In this document: positions 23,718 through 36,139 of the stretch, piece by piece | Numbering within the stretch: position 1 is the stretch's first letter | Layout: each line of letters opens with the position of its first letter | Assembly (NCBI GenBank): GCA_964036315.1 | Contig: OZ038479.1 | Span: forward strand, 60,247,893 to 60,311,892 | Direction of reading: 5' to 3' | Origin: Acanthosepion esculentum | Taxonomy: Eukaryota > Mollusca > Cephalopoda > Sepiida > Sepiidae | Length of the DNA: 64,000 bases | Position numbers and translations under genes: made by a program | Notes under the pieces: generated by a model | The model's input: the letters and a program-made list of their open reading frames with translations, nothing else | Told to the model about the DNA's origin: nothing | The model's database searches: none

Positions 23718-24265
23718 CAAGGTCTATCTGAAAAGCAATGGAACTGGGTGTGCCGTGTGAGCTATGTCCAAAAGAGGGATAAGCGGATTCTGTTATCATC
23801 TAGCATGATAGCTTGAGAGTTTATAACTGTAATCTGAGCTATCTGCAAACATTGAATTTATTTTCACATGCAAGAGTAGTGGCAGGACAAATCTTGACTG
23901 CCTTACCACAGCAATGCATCTGCTCACAACACCCTGTGCATCCGGCAATTCCTGGTTAAGAACATCACCGTACTAGAACAATCTCCCTATTCATCTGATC
24001 TTGCTCCATGTGACTAGCTCAAGGGGATCATCATGGGGACACACTTGGAAGGTGTGGAGGCCATCAAGAGAGCCTTAATAATGGAGCTGAGGGGCATCCA
24101 AGAAAAATCCTTCCAGAACTACATAGAAGCATGTCAGAAAAGATGGAAAAGTGCATTAGACTTGAGGGGGGGGATTACTTTGAAGGGGAAACCATGTTGT
24201 TTGTTGTTTGGAATTTAAATAAATTGTTTGTGACACCAGTCACATTACTTTTCAGACAGACCTTG
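23718..24265 (+). mobile_element. Internally deleted mariner element
   Basis: The inverted ends caaggtctatctgaaaagcaatg (first 20: caaggtctatctgaaaagca) and the complement of attacttttcagacagaccttg bound 548 bp. A TA precedes the left end, and CA follows the right end. Inside, the C-terminal transposase is legible: HSNASAHNTL at about 23907 (second catalytic Asp lost), YSSDLAPCD at about 23983 with the third Asp, and FQNYIEACQKRW at about 24115. Stops are present. It lies in the ZNF2 intron. Confidence 0.75.
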
Positions 24266-25160
24266 CATAAATGTTTTAGGCATTTTTACAACATTCAAAT
24301 GATTTTTATTACTTATTGACTCATCAAGCTGCCATTGTATACAAAGAATGTGATCAAGAAATTTAAACTCCAATATTTGTCCATGAGATATGTTCTAAAT
24401 TCTATTGCTAAATATGAAAATTAACTGGATTTTCTAAAAGCAATGTTTAGCTTTTACTTAGAATGAAAATAAAGTTTTATTTACACATAGCAGCCTGTGA
24501 GATCAAATGATAAAATGTCTACCTGTGTCCAAAACAATGCAGGAAAAAGTAAAAATAAAACCAAAAGAAATATGAAAAACCATCAGTGCAATAATCAGGA
24601 ATCTGTTATGTTTAAAAATCATTTTTTTTTATCCTTATATAATCAATAGTTTAAGAATGATTTTTTATTCTATACACTTTTATTAAAAGTAGTATAAATG
24701 AATAAATTTGAAGGCATAAAGGGGCTATCAAAACAAAAATAGAGCATTAAAAAGGTTTAAAATTTTTGGAAAATTATTTTTAAAATGAAAACCTTTAACC
24801 TTCCATTTTATTTTTAATTACAAGCAAATAAATCTAATATTTACAACAAGCAAAATACGTTGCTATATTTCAAACTGAATCTAAGTTGAATAATTTTTTT
24901 CTGAAATCACTAAAATCAGCCATATTGATAAATATGGCAACACAACATAATTACTTTATTAAAAAATCTTTCAAAAATAAAACATACTTTTCTGAAACTT
25001 TATGATGAAGATTCTCCGAAGGTTTAGTTAATCTGAACTGAACTGTTTGAAACAAATATTATTTATTTTTAGTTTAAATTTTAAACTTTAAAATATTGTA
25101 GAAAACTAAAAGCATTTTTTTAACACGGAGGTGAGTGTTTTTTTTATAACGTTTTTTCAT
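24266..25160 (+). repeat. R repeat, forward partial copy (24760-25120) and unassigned DNA
   Basis: 24760-25120 shares tttattaaaaaatctttcaaaaataaaa...cttttctgaaactttat and taacacggaggtg with 42600-42960, 45000-45170 and 63355-63490. 24266-24760 shows nothing I can assign. Confidence 0.5.
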
Positions 25161-26050
25161 AATTTTCCCTCATTAAATTTTGACGAATGACATGGAAATT
25201 TTTAACTATGAAAAAAAAAAAAAAAATTTTTAATACGAGGTCAAATATTTTCGCTGTTTTACTTTTCGATATGCCCATACGTACCAATACTTAGACAACT
25301 AGTCACTCAAAGAGAAAGACAAGTAGAAAAAGAAAAAAAAAAACATCAAAATAAAAACATTCAATCTAATTTTCTTTCGTGCTCTTTATAATTCAACATA
25401 TTCTTTCTGACAATATAAAGCAAAAAAAGAATCTTTTTTAATTCATGTTAACTAAAGTTTTTTAACAGAAATTATTTCCTCCTAAATAGCATAAACATCC
25501 CAACTCGCAACATCTGAATATCATTTTTATTTTTATATTTTACGATGCTAATTGCTGAAGGAAAAACCTGAAAGACAAGTATTGATTTATTTCCTTTTCT
25601 GTTTTTTTTTTATAAAAATTACTAGTATTTTGTTCACTTACCTTTCATATCAGAAACTGGATCAACGAACAAACGCACACAAAAAAGGTGATGATTTCAA
25701 TGGGCTCAAATGATTTTTGTCTGTCAATTTAACCAATTTTTGTATTGTTCGTTCTGTTCATATAATCATGTTGAATTGAAATGAATAACACAAAAATAAA
25801 AGAAGTAAGGAATGGAAAACGATGATACAACAGTAAAATTAGTTTCGAGACAATATTCGCGTGATATTTAAGACTAAACGGTGTTTGACAAGATTTGGTT
25901 CCTTGTATTTAGTTTAAAATTAGTCACACCACATAATATATTTTATTACTTCAAACACTATTTTTAGTGGATACCTCTGTTTTAAATAGACGCCACATTT
26001 TTACTTGAAACTATGTATTATTACGTCTAACGGTCTACGCATTTATTTTA
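25161..26050 (-). promoter_or_regulatory. ZNF2 first (non-coding) exon and likely promoter segment
   Basis: The counterpart of 13346-13900 and 46335-47240. On the minus strand, tctgatatgaaag meets GTAAGTGA: last exon base 25642, intron GT at 25641-25640, predicted intron 5739 bp to the acceptor at 19902. Conserved upstream blocks contain, on the plus strand, acggtgtttgacaa, gatttggttccttg, tttttagtggata and atagacgcc. The block at 25160-25560 (tgacatggaaatttttaac, ttacgatgctaa) is shared with copy 3 and lies just inside the intron. Confidence 0.6.
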
Positions 26051-26279
26051 TTATGAAATTTATATTTATTATGAAATTTTATGACATTTTATTGATTTGT
26101 ATTATTTTTATTAATTTTTTAGTTTTTATTAAATTGTTATATATTTTTAAATAATTCTTATTTTATCACAGTTCTGAATTTTTAAAATTTTGGATATTTA
26201 TGAAATTTTTTTTTGTATTTTAAATTTTATTATTATTTATGAAATTATTTACATTTTTGTTTTTGTTTTACTGAATTAT

Positions 26280-26470
26280 AATCCACAATGCCCAAAATAT
26301 TAAAACTGATTTTGGCAAACTTGAACCTTTGTACCCACAAAACAATGAAGTGTCAAAAGGACAGTTTTTCCATTGACACCACTATTATTTTAACTACCTT
26401 CAGTCCTTGGCAATGTTAATCATTTTAACAAGCGATGATTACAATTGTAATAAAACCTGAACATCTTATT
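26280..26470 (+). repeat. K repeat, copy 1
   Basis: Shares aggacagtttttccattgac, the ccttggcaatgtt block and attgtaataaaacct with 53040-53180. 36150-36240 shares part of it, and 36630-36730 carries it in reverse. Non-coding. Confidence 0.65.
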
Positions 26471-26878
26471 AATTTTTTTTTTTACTAATCTTCACCCAGT
26501 ACGAGGCCCAAGGGCCACTCAGTGTAGAGGGTTATTGTATGAAGTAATATTAACATAAGAAAGTGCAAGATAATAGGAGAGATAGACAGCTAAATTCTAA
26601 ACTTGAAGAGGTCAAGGTATAATTAGCAAATAAAATTTCAGTTCAGGAAGACATGTTATGAATTGTTCGATTATTGTCTCCTGATTTAATAAAATCTCAC
26701 TACAGCGAGATTCCAGAATTATCACCCCCTGGCAATTTACATGCGGTATGAGATTTGAAAGACTCAACCTCTTTCTCAGTGACTCTTCATAGCAAAAAGA
26801 TGTATTCTTATCACTCTTGCAAAATGTGAGTAAGCAACTGTGGACACTTGTGGAAGTTGCTTTGAAAGTTTCCCATTT

Positions 26879-27970
26879 CCTTTCTCATCTTTTCTTTTGT
26901 AAAATGTCCTGACAATATATTTGTTAATATTTCTTTGTACAAATTCTATAGATGAAACAGGAATGTCACCTCTACCTGAGAAAATAATTTATAAAAAATT
27001 TTCCACACTCAGAGTCAACTTGTTAACTTTGAAGGTTTACTGGCATGACAAATTACTAAATTTCTCTGCTACACTGGTCATCAAAGTTAGCCCCACTAAC
27101 ATACAAAAAAAGCACTCAGAAAAAGAATGCAAAAGTTTTACTTCAAGGTCCTGCTTTAGACACTTTTCACAAAGCAAAAAACGCCTTGGTGAACTTCGTA
27201 AAATTAAAATACCTAAGTGATGATGAAAACACAGTGCTAACTTTAACAACAGGTGCCTCATCAAACACCGTTTGTGCCATTTTACAGTAAAATATTAATG
27301 GAGAAATCAAAGTCAAATTCCTCACAGATGAAATACAGCACATTTTCAAGAGAATCTCACTATTTAGCTATTCAACATTTCCATTATATTTTAGAGGGAC
27401 ATGAATTCATGATATTTACTGACCATATGCCACTCACTTATGCCCTCTACAGCAAGCCTGACAAATATTTGTCACATGAAACAAGACATCTCAACTACAT
27501 TTCACAATTTACTTCAGACCTACAATATATAAAAAGTGTAGAAAATATTGTTGCAGATGCACTTTCTCAAATTTTCATATCCTCAATAAATAGGGAAAGT
27601 TTAAACTACAAGACTATCACCGAGGAACAAAAAAGACTCTACACTTTTGCAAGTCAAGGAACTGCAACTTGAAAGTTTACCTATCCCTTTCGAACATTCG
27701 ACTTTATGTGATATGAAAAAGGTTACCCTTGAATTTCATTATGTAAAAAATTTTCAACCACCTTCATGGTTTATCACATCCTAACAGAAATCAAAGCAAA
27801 CCAACAGACAACATGCCCTCGCGTAAAATGTCAATACCTCCAACAATAGCAAAAAGTAATTGCACTGTACATTGGCCATGACAATTAGAGACATACATAA
27901 GAACTTTTCACATTTCATTTCATTTCTCATCTTTTCTTTTGTAAAATGTCCCAACAATACATTTGTTAAG
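26879..27970. repeat. About 50-bp direct repeats flanking the Gypsy fragment
   Basis: 26880-26929 and 27918-27970 share tctcatcttttcttttgtaa and continue aatgtcc(t/c)(g/a)acaata(t/c)atttgttaa. They bracket about 1 kb that includes the 26940-27675 fragment. They could be remnants of LTR ends or a local duplication. Too short and diverged to decide. Confidence 0.65.
26940..27675 (+). pseudogene. Ty3/Gypsy RNase H fragment
   Basis: The longest frame (27253-27672) reads FSRESHYLAIQHFHYILEG, IFTDHMPLTYAL, ETRHLNYISQFTSDLQYIKS and ENIVADALSQ. These are the characteristic RNase H and tether strings of Ty3/Gypsy pol, with the DH of the second catalytic block (TDH) kept. Before it, 27130-27290 in another frame resembles the end of RT (FHKAKNALVNFVK, SSNTVCAIL). 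The rest of pol, integrase and both LTRs are absent. Confidence 0.7.
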
Positions 27971-28174
27971 TAATTTTTTCATTAATAAGTAAGATTTTTT
28001 TCTGTCCAGTGTTTTTATTAAATTATGCAAAGATCAATTCTCAAAAAGAAAAAAAAAACTTTTGATTAGGTACTTCCAAAGAAACACAATTAAATTAAAT
28101 TTTTTTTCCAGGCTTTAAGATGTGTAGACATCTTGATATTATTGTTGTATCACTGAAAAACAATTTTGCATCAG

Positions 28175-28370
28175 CCCCACTATGTCTTCCCAAGTGAGCA
28201 ATGGTAAGAGGAAAAAGATAATTCAGGCCTTCAGTAATGGAACCAACATTCATATTTTGTCTTCAGAGTCCATTCAAGGACCATCAAGAGAACGAAGAAT
28301 AAATTTGAAAAAGAGGGAACAATAGAGAGGAAAATTGGATCATGAGATAACAACAAGAGAGATCACCATT
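28175..28370 (+). pseudogene. Fossil transposase HTH domain, Tc1-type
   Basis: After ATGTCTTCCCAAGTGAGC the frame reads GKRKKIIQAFSNG. Another frame then reads RTIKRTKNKFEKEGTIERKIGS, the spacing and KFEKEGTIERK string of the paired HTH and hinge of Tc1-like transposases. No catalytic part is recognisable. Confidence 0.5.
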
Positions 28371-28559
28371 TCATCCTAGAGTTAAACATATTAGAGTCCA
28401 ATAGTGTTATAAAAACCTTGGAGAATTCCAGTAAAATATCTTTAATTATTTCTAAAACATAACGGTTCAAAGCTTAATCTAACAACTGGACAAATTTGTT
28501 GTTATATGATTTGAACAATTTTGAATTTTCAATTCAAAGCATTTTAAACTTTTGGTATC

Positions 28560-30240
28560 ACCACTTATTTTTTTAAGGTACCTATAGCTATAATAAATGA
28601 ACTTTTTAATATTGCACTGGGATTAATATAGGTATTTTCACTAATTTGCAAAAACAAAACAAAAGAAAACCCAGAAAAACAGCATAGTATGATGAAAATG
28701 AGGTCCCAAACTTATTAAAAAAAAAAAGTTTTGTCATCAAAATGTTTATATTATTATTAAGGGGAAAGACAAAAATATATTTTACTATTTCATTAAACTT
28801 TTTCATCTTTTCTAGTACATTCAAATCTTGGATAAAAATCAATTTTTTTTTTACGTCAGCTGTCTACGTAATATTTACTATTAGTGTCTTAGCACCATTT
28901 TTCAGGTGAAAAACACATTGATCTGGAAATTCTTGCAAATTTCAAATAATTTTAGGATTTTAATGAAACTTTCAGAACTTATTTTAAACATGTTTTTTTA
29001 GAAAGTCATGATAAAAATATTTTTTTGTTACATCTGTTTCCCCCCCACCTTACTTATTTTTATGAAAAACTTGATAAATTTGACAGCATGCCTTTTATTG
29101 ATTATATTAGTTAAAAGAAAAAGTCTTTGAAGAATATAAATCATTGATTTTTTGTAAAATCAAATCAAATGGTTACCCAAAATTCAGGTCAGAATTGAAA
29201 CATACAAAACCCAATAAAACTAAGATATTTAATTAAAAAAAAGCTTTTAATAGCTTTTATGAATAATATATGTTAAGGACAGTATTGTCTAAGCCAAAAT
29301 ATTTTTCTGATGAAAAATGAATTCTTACAAGAACTGTCTTTTTTTTAAATTTTAAATACAAAATGTAATAAAGTTATTAAATATTTTAAAATTAAGTTTC
29401 AATCCATGCATTTTAGTGAATGTTGTTATTAAGTAGATCTATCTTTACAGAACATAAATTTGAAAGCTTATTCCAATTTATGATATATTTTTAAAAAATT
29501 TGTAGTTTTTGAGCTTCAAAAAAAATTTTTTTCCCAAATATATGGATGATTTCAAGTGACCTTAATGTCACATGCTTTAAGAGTTGTTTCTCCTGACAGC
29601 AATAAACTGAGAGAAAATATTAGTCTTCATACTACGAACGTGTTGAATTCTCTGACTTTGATCATCATTGTCGCATTTTCAAGTGTTCTCTTTTTTACAT
29701 CCTATTTCAATAAATATTTTAGAATACCTATAATTATTACTATCTTGTTTATGAAAATTTATGGTAATATTTTTAGTTATTAATTTTTATATTATTTCAG
29801 TTGCAAAATTTTCCATAACTGTGATATAAAAATTAATAAATAAAAATAACACCGTAAAATTTCATAAAAGATGTGTGTAAAAATTTAGGTACACATATGA
29901 AATTTTTCTCACTCTCAGTTATGAAATTTTAAAATTATTTTAATGTTAGTATTTAAAATTTTATTTTTCCAGGAATCATCTTCAAATGTAAAGCTATAAA
30001 GTTAAAGTACCTAAAAAAAAAAATCAATAAAATATAAGATTATTGAAAGTATTTAATTTTTAAATTACTCTGTACTTAAATTAGTTCATTTAAGATTTGA
30101 AAAGATTATGTCATTTCTGTTCTTCCGTCCAATAAATTCCTGACCTAAGCTGTCAATACATCAATTTAACTGTCAGTTAATACCTCCAAAACAAGTCACT
30201 GCAGTTAAGACATGCTTTTTAATGGTATTCCGCTGATGCA
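28560..30240 (-). repeat. R repeat, reverse copy
   Basis: Contains, in reverse order relative to the forward copies, aaaacacattgatctgg-aattcttgcaaa, atgaaactttcagaa, aactaagatatttaatt, agcttttaatagcttttatg and aaagctataaagttaaagta. It ends close to the perfect palindrome at 30245-30320. Confidence 0.6.
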
Positions 30241-30244
30241 AAAA

Positions 30245-30320
30245 AATAAACAAGATTTTTAATCAAAATTTTGAATGTTCTTTAGAACATTCAAAATTTT
30301 GATTAAAAATCTTGTTTATT
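30245..30320. repeat. Perfect palindrome, 37-bp arms, 2-bp spacer
   Basis: Arm 30245-30281 is exactly complementary to 30284-30320, with only TT between. The arm sequence is R-family sequence (compare aacaagatttttaaca at about 13137), so the structure is an inverted duplication made inside an R copy. The identity of the arms suggests a recent origin or a template-switch event. Confidence 0.9.
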
Positions 30321-32335
30321 AAGGATGAAAAAAATTAATAAAATAATAAAAAATACTTTGGCCTTTCTTCTTAAACATTTATTTAAACAATAAAAAAAAA
30401 TTTTGTTAAGTTTGAGACCTTTTTTCATTATGGTATCCAGTTTTTCTGCGAATTAGTGGAGATTCCTCAATTAATCATTAAAGATTTCATAAGCAAATGA
30501 TGGGATTTTTTTCTTGGGTTGGAGGTACTCTACAACTTATACCAGGTTCATTTGAGAAGGTGGTAGTGACTGCCAAGCTATTTTTATTTTAACATGTCAG
30601 TTTAATTATCAGGTGTGTTTTATTGGGGGGGGGGGGTGTTTTTTAATAATAATAGAATTAAACTTCCTAAGACTAACAATGGATAGAAATCTTCTAAACA
30701 TCAATAGGAAATTACTTAGTAAGTGGATGATAAATCACAACATTTTTTCATTGGTGTGCCTGTGAATTTCTGAAACTTTTGATAAGGTAAGAAAATTCAG
30801 TAAATTTGAACTAAAAGTCAATTGAAAATTGATTTTAGGGCTGTTCTGGAGTAGGTATTTGAGGGCTAATAATCCCCTATAATCTTAAATAACTGAAAAT
30901 CATGGGGTCCAGATAAAACCCCACTACAACAATACCAGGGCCATACTTCTTGCAGAAGTGGGGCTTAGGGGGCTAGGCCTCCTTCACCAATATTTTTTTT
31001 TTAAGTATTAGTAACAATGGGGGTCTAGATAAAATTCCACTACAATACCAGGGCCATATTTTCTGGATGGGAGGGGGCAAATCCCATCCTCCAATATTTT
31101 TAAAATAAGTAATACTGTCTTGTTTTCAAGCTAAAATTGATTTAAGTTCTTGTAGGTACTTCAATGAGATCGCTAAAAAAGACACCAAACTTGACAAAAA
31201 CAAAATTTTATCATCAAAATGTTTATGTTATTATTAAGTGGAAAAAACTAAGTATTTTTTAATTATTTTTTAAAAATTTTTCTTCTTTTTAGAACATTCC
31301 AACTTTTGATTAAAAAAAACCTTGTTTTTCTCTTTGTATCAGCAGAACTACTAAATAACATAAAATTTTGGCACATCTTTTTTCTTTTGTTTGACAGACA
31401 TTAATTTAGAATATCTTGCAAAAATAAAAATCAGATTTTAATGAAACCTTCAGAAACTATTCATAAATGATGGAAATTATTATATGTTTTCCTTGGTCAT
31501 GGCAAAAATATTTTTTTTATATTTATTATCCACCCCACAACTAATTTTAGGAAAAATCTTTTCAAATTCATTATCGTACAATTTAGTGATTATACTAGTT
31601 AAAAACACAAGGATTTGAGGAAAGCAAATCCTGTATTTTTTTTTTTAATTGGACCACCTCTACCTGAAAATCAGCTCTGAATTGTAACATAGAACTCAAT
31701 AAAACGAAGATATTATTTCATTTCAAAAGTTGCTTTTAGTTGTTTTTATGAACATGGATAATATTGTCTGAAAGCAAAAAAACTTTTAGGATGAAAAATG
31801 AATTTTTAAAACAATTATTTGTTATTTCTTAAATTATTTTATTATTTTTACATTAAAGTTGTTAAATATTGTAGAATTAGTGAAAATGGTGTACAGTTTA
31901 GTCCATGGTGTTAAGTAGGTCAATCTTTACAGATTATAAATTGTAAAGCTTATTACAACCAACGGACCACCAGTGTATTAAAAATCCAATTTTGCATGGC
32001 TTTTGTGTCCATAAAACAGCTGTAATTTAAATGTAGGGAAGGCCGTACATCAAAACAATAAAACATCATGTTATTTGAGTTAAGCGTTGTTCCCCTCAAT
32101 TATGACCTTTATTTTTGCAAATTGTTCGTGCGAAACACGTGTGGTTAATTTGATTTTTCTATTTCAACTGAGAAGGGTACCTACAAGTATTAGGTACCTG
32201 TCTTATGAAATCTATATGATCTTATTTCTATATTATCTCAGTTATGACATTTTTCAATAAATGAAATATCAAAATTAATAATAAAATGAATTGAAAATAA
32301 TACAGTAAAATGTAATAAATGTACATAAAATTGTA
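30321..32335. repeat. R-family pieces, G12 run and local duplication
   Basis: 30321-30470 continues the forward R sequence. 30625-30636 is a run of 12 G. 30900-31015 and 31016-31130 are a tandem duplication with aataccagggccata in each. 31180-31960 is a reverse R copy (ctaagatattattt equivalents, gcttttagttgtttttatga). No gene is visible. Confidence 0.5.
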
Positions 32336-33620
32336 TTAGGTTGGTGCAAAAATAATGTCGTTTTCTCACATATGTTACTTTTATATATGATTTCTGAATT
32401 AATTCATTGATATATATAGCCATGTTATATATAATTTTGAAGCGCGTTTTTTGCTCTATCGAATCGTGTTATTCGTTACCGTTCTCAATCTCTTCATTCA
32501 TTTTTTTGCAGGCTTTTCGACAGCATGGACAAGATTCAAATCCACACGATTTTCTTGTTCCAGTTCAAACTAGGCCGAAAAGCTGCCGAGACAGCTCGTG
32601 ATATCAATGATGCGTTTGGCCCAGGAACCACTAACGAACGTGTGGCACAACGGTGGTTCAAGAAATTTCACAATGGTGACGAGAGCCTCGAAGATGAAGA
32701 TGGTCGCGGCCGGCCGACTGCAGTTGATAACGAACATTTGAAAGCCTTAATTGAAGCCGATCCTCGCAAAACCACACGAGAAGTTGCTGTTGAACTCGAG
32801 GTCAACCACTCAACAGTCGTTCGCCATTTAAAGCAAATAGGGAAGTCAAAAAAGTTGGATAAATGGGTGCCGCATGAATTGAACGATAATCAAAAAAATC
32901 GTCGTTTTGAGGTGTCTTCTACACTCCTTCTGCGCAACAAAAACGACCCATTACTCAAGCAGATTGTGACGTGTGATGAGAAGTGGATCCTCTACGACAA
33001 CCGGTGACGTTCAGCACAGTGGTTGGATGCCGGAGAAGCTCCACAACACTTCCCGAAGCCGAAATTGCACCAAAAAAGGTTATGGTGACTGTTTGGTGAT
33101 CTGCGGCCGGTCTCATCCATCACAGCTTCTTGAATCCGGGTGAAACGATTACGGCGGAGAAGTACTGCCGACAAATTGACGAAATGCACCAGAAGCTCCA
33201 ACGTATGCGCCCGAGATTGGTCAATATGAAGGGACCAATTCTCCTCCATGACAACACTCTCCCGCATGTTGCTCAACTGACCCTGCAGAAGCTGAACGAA
33301 TTGGGCTAGGAGACTCTGACTCATCCACCATATTCACCGGACCTCTCGCCCACCGATTATCACTTTTTCAAGCATCTGGACAACTTCCTGCGCGAAAAAT
33401 GCTTCAAAAGCCGAGATGATGCCAAATCAGCCTTCAATGACTTCATCGCTTCCAGAACTCCGGATTTCTATGCTAATGGGATAAATAAACTTGTTTCTCG
33501 TTGGCAAAAATGTGTCGATTCTAATGGTTCTTATTTCGATTAATAAAGTTTATTATGAAAGGAGTTATGATCTTTTGAAGTTGAACGTCAAAAAACGACA
33601 TTATTTTTCCACCAACCTAA
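32336..33620 (+). mobile_element. Full-length mariner transposon (Hsmar1-like)
   Basis: 1285 bp with inverted ends starting ttaggttggtgcaaaaataa on the left and ttaggttggtggaaaaataa on the right, flanked by TA at 32334-32335 and 33621-33622. Length, ends and protein agree with mariners of the cecropia/Hsmar1 group. GC content and CpG density are visibly higher than in the surrounding DNA, as expected of a younger horizontally acquired element. Confidence 0.92.
32525..33543 (+). pseudogene. Mariner transposase pseudogene (DD34D)
   Basis: Starts MDKIQIHTIFLFQFK at 32525. The paired HTH covers about residues 1-110, with GRGRP hinge, WVPHELNDNQK linker and the catalytic Asp in TCDEKW (about 32970). 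The second is in LLHDNT (about 33247), and the third is 34 residues on, in PTDYHFF (about 33355). The end is SNGSYFD and stop at 33541-33543, the family's usual C-terminus. It is broken by TGA 33005-33007 (from CGA), a one-base loss in the A run at 33071-33077, TGA 33097-33099 (from TGG) and TAG 33307-33309. It is not fused to a SET domain, so it is not a SETMAR-like gene. Confidence 0.92.
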
Positions 33621-33622
33621 TA

Positions 33623-34760
33623 GTATATTATGTACACTTCTGATAAAATTTCATAAGAAAGGTACCTATAAATTAATTAGATACCTTTCTTATAAAATTT
33701 TATCTCACTCTCAACAGTTCATTTTATTTTTTTTTATAATATATTTTCCATAAAGCATCGTAGACGTAAATGTGAAAGCTAAGTACAAAAAAAGAAAAAC
33801 AAAAAATTAGAGTGCTGAAAATTCTTTTTAATCAGTTTCACCCCAAGCAAGGCAGTATGGCCATTAACAAGCAATGGTCTACAGGGTGTGGAGGAATTAG
33901 GAACAGAAACATTAGTAATGAGTAGAAAGAGAAAAGAGCAATCAGGAAGACAGTAGATAGTGATTGACATTGCATTTAAACTTTTGCAGATTAAAGCTGG
34001 CTGGAAAGCATAGGACTAGAAAGGAGTTCCTTAGACAAGAGGATGCAAGAAACTGTCAGCACAGAAGTTACAGCTACATCTAGCTAGCTCAACTGTAAAT
34101 TGATGAGATCTCGCCACCAGTCTAGTATTGAACTTAAATTCATACCATCTAGGTACCATAACAAAGAGCTCATCCGAACAATTACTATGAAAGTATTTAT
34201 TAAAAAAGGCACAGAGAGACAACCTTACAGTAGTGGGCAAGTGACTGAAGCCAAGCCATCAGACCAGGACCAATAATATTGCTGATTCTTTTTTGGATCT
34301 TATCAAGGCCTCTTCCATTTCTCTGCTCGGGAGAATGGGGAATTTAGAGGAACAGTCTTGAGGCTCTCTGTATCTAAATCTGTAATGATCACTAAAATAA
34401 TTTCTGAGGTAATCAAAATGTCAGATTAAAAAGAAATCCAGTATTTCTTTAGAAATATACATCAGGGTAATACAATATATCAGGGTAATACAACTAATGA
34501 ATTTGATGGGCCACATTGATTATAGACAATTGTGGTCAGAAAGTGTGCATTTTTAAAGTAAATTACTTTGTGAAAGAAATACTGCAAATACACTAATGCA
34601 TCCCTAAAAGGAAATAAGTTAAATCAAACAGATTGTGCATTGGTTTTGATAATGTTGAAACAGGCACTGACAGTTTTGTGGGAAGCTGGGTAAGAGAGGT
34701 TTAGATTATTTTTTTATACTTTACCCCATGGCTTCATTAACCTATAGCCATAGGCAAAAG
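33623..34760. other. Intergenic with a segment shared with 53640-53745
   Basis: 34225-34310 (agtgggcaagtgactgaagccaa and following) is related to 53660-53740 (agtgggaaagtaaatgaagccaa...). 34640-34760 is related to 47560-47680 (the tttaccccatggcttc / tttgccccatgcttcc block). No gene was found. Confidence 0.45.
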
Positions 34761-36120
34761 ATAATTTTTAGTTGATAGCTCATAAAAAACAAAAGAAAAA
34801 CTCATAGCTAAGTTTAAAATGCATTTAAAAAAATGAAAAATATTTAATGAAGCTTTAATTTTAGTTTTAATACAAAGCATTGCATTTAATATTCCTAATA
34901 AGCAAAATATTTTGATGTATTTCAAAGAATTTAAGTTAACTGAAATTTCATTTCTCCTCCTAATAAGTGAAAATGATAAATTTCACAATATTGACAGATC
35001 TGCAAACACAAAATATTTTTTTTTCTTAAAAATAAAATATTTTTCTGAAACATTATGAAAATTACTTGATTGAAATTTTAATTTATCTGATTATTTGTTT
35101 AAATAATACATACTTTTAACTTCAAATATAATTTTTAAAAATTATTTTTTCTTAACATGGGGGAGTTACTGTTCTGCATGACTGATTGATTTATTTATAA
35201 CTTGATATTTGGGAAACTTAAATGAAATAAGAAAGAAATTACTTAACAAATACAATGTGAGCACTTCTTTATTTCTATGTAATTTCTTTAACTACCCAGC
35301 AATGTTAAAATTTTGAATATTTTAAGCATTCTATTATTTTATACAATTTTGAGATACTTCAATTTTGATAACCTTACTTACAAAAGACACTTGTTGAGAA
35401 AATTACCATTATATTTTATATATATTCGAGATACCTCTTTCATTTCTGATGATGTTGTATATGGATGTCTGTATTTGCAAAAATCACCACAATTATGCAC
35501 ACACAAATATTTTCTTTTTTTAAATACTGATTCTCATTGAACTGTAGTAAGCTTTTCCATTTATCATTAGTAAATAGCTTTAAATTAATAACAATATTAC
35601 TCAAGCACAACAAACTAAAATACAGTTTTGAAAGTTTATAAATTAACAAATTAAAATTTTTAAAATAATGAAAAATATACTTGCAAAAATTCAGTCTTCA
35701 TGGAAAATTTATTTTTATTTAGACAATATCATCCATAATATATTTTATTTAAATAAAGCAATTGAAAGCTTTTCTAATTGAAAGGACAAAGATTCCCTGA
35801 ATCCTGGCAAAGAAATATTTCAAAATTAATTTCATTTTTTAAATAAATCCTGAGAGTTTCATTAAAATCTGAAAATGATCTTAAGAGACTTTCCGATTCA
35901 ATATCTTCCAAAAAATATGTTCAAACGTCCTGTACTAATTTAAAGTCCCACTCAGATGCACATACCTGCCAATTTTTAAACCAGCATTTTCAGGGTTCTA
36001 AACAGAACAAATTTTTCTTTTTATTTAAAACATCCTTTGATCTTTCCTCTTAATAATGAACAAAAACCTGACATAACAGGTGATTTTTTTAAATTTAAAA
36101 AGTGAATTTTATTTTGAAAT
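34761..36120 (+). repeat. R repeat, forward, near complete
   Basis: Contains the family's ordered landmarks: ttttctgaaacattatgaa, taacatggggg, agcattctattattttat, gatgttgtatatggatgtct, cttttccatttatcattagt, cataatatattttatttaaa, gagtttcattaaaatctga and ctttcctcttaataatga. Length about 1.35 kb. Non-coding. Confidence 0.65.
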
Positions 36121-36139
36121 TTGTAATCTGGAGTGCTTG

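Noticed and set aside
30625..30636. G12 run as a G-quadruplex regulatory site
   Set aside because: A single homopolymer without the spaced G tracts. Nothing in the context suggests function.
32525..33007. A SETMAR-like domesticated gene
   Set aside because: No SET domain lies upstream, the mariner ends and TA duplication are intact, and the frame is broken by three stops and one shift.
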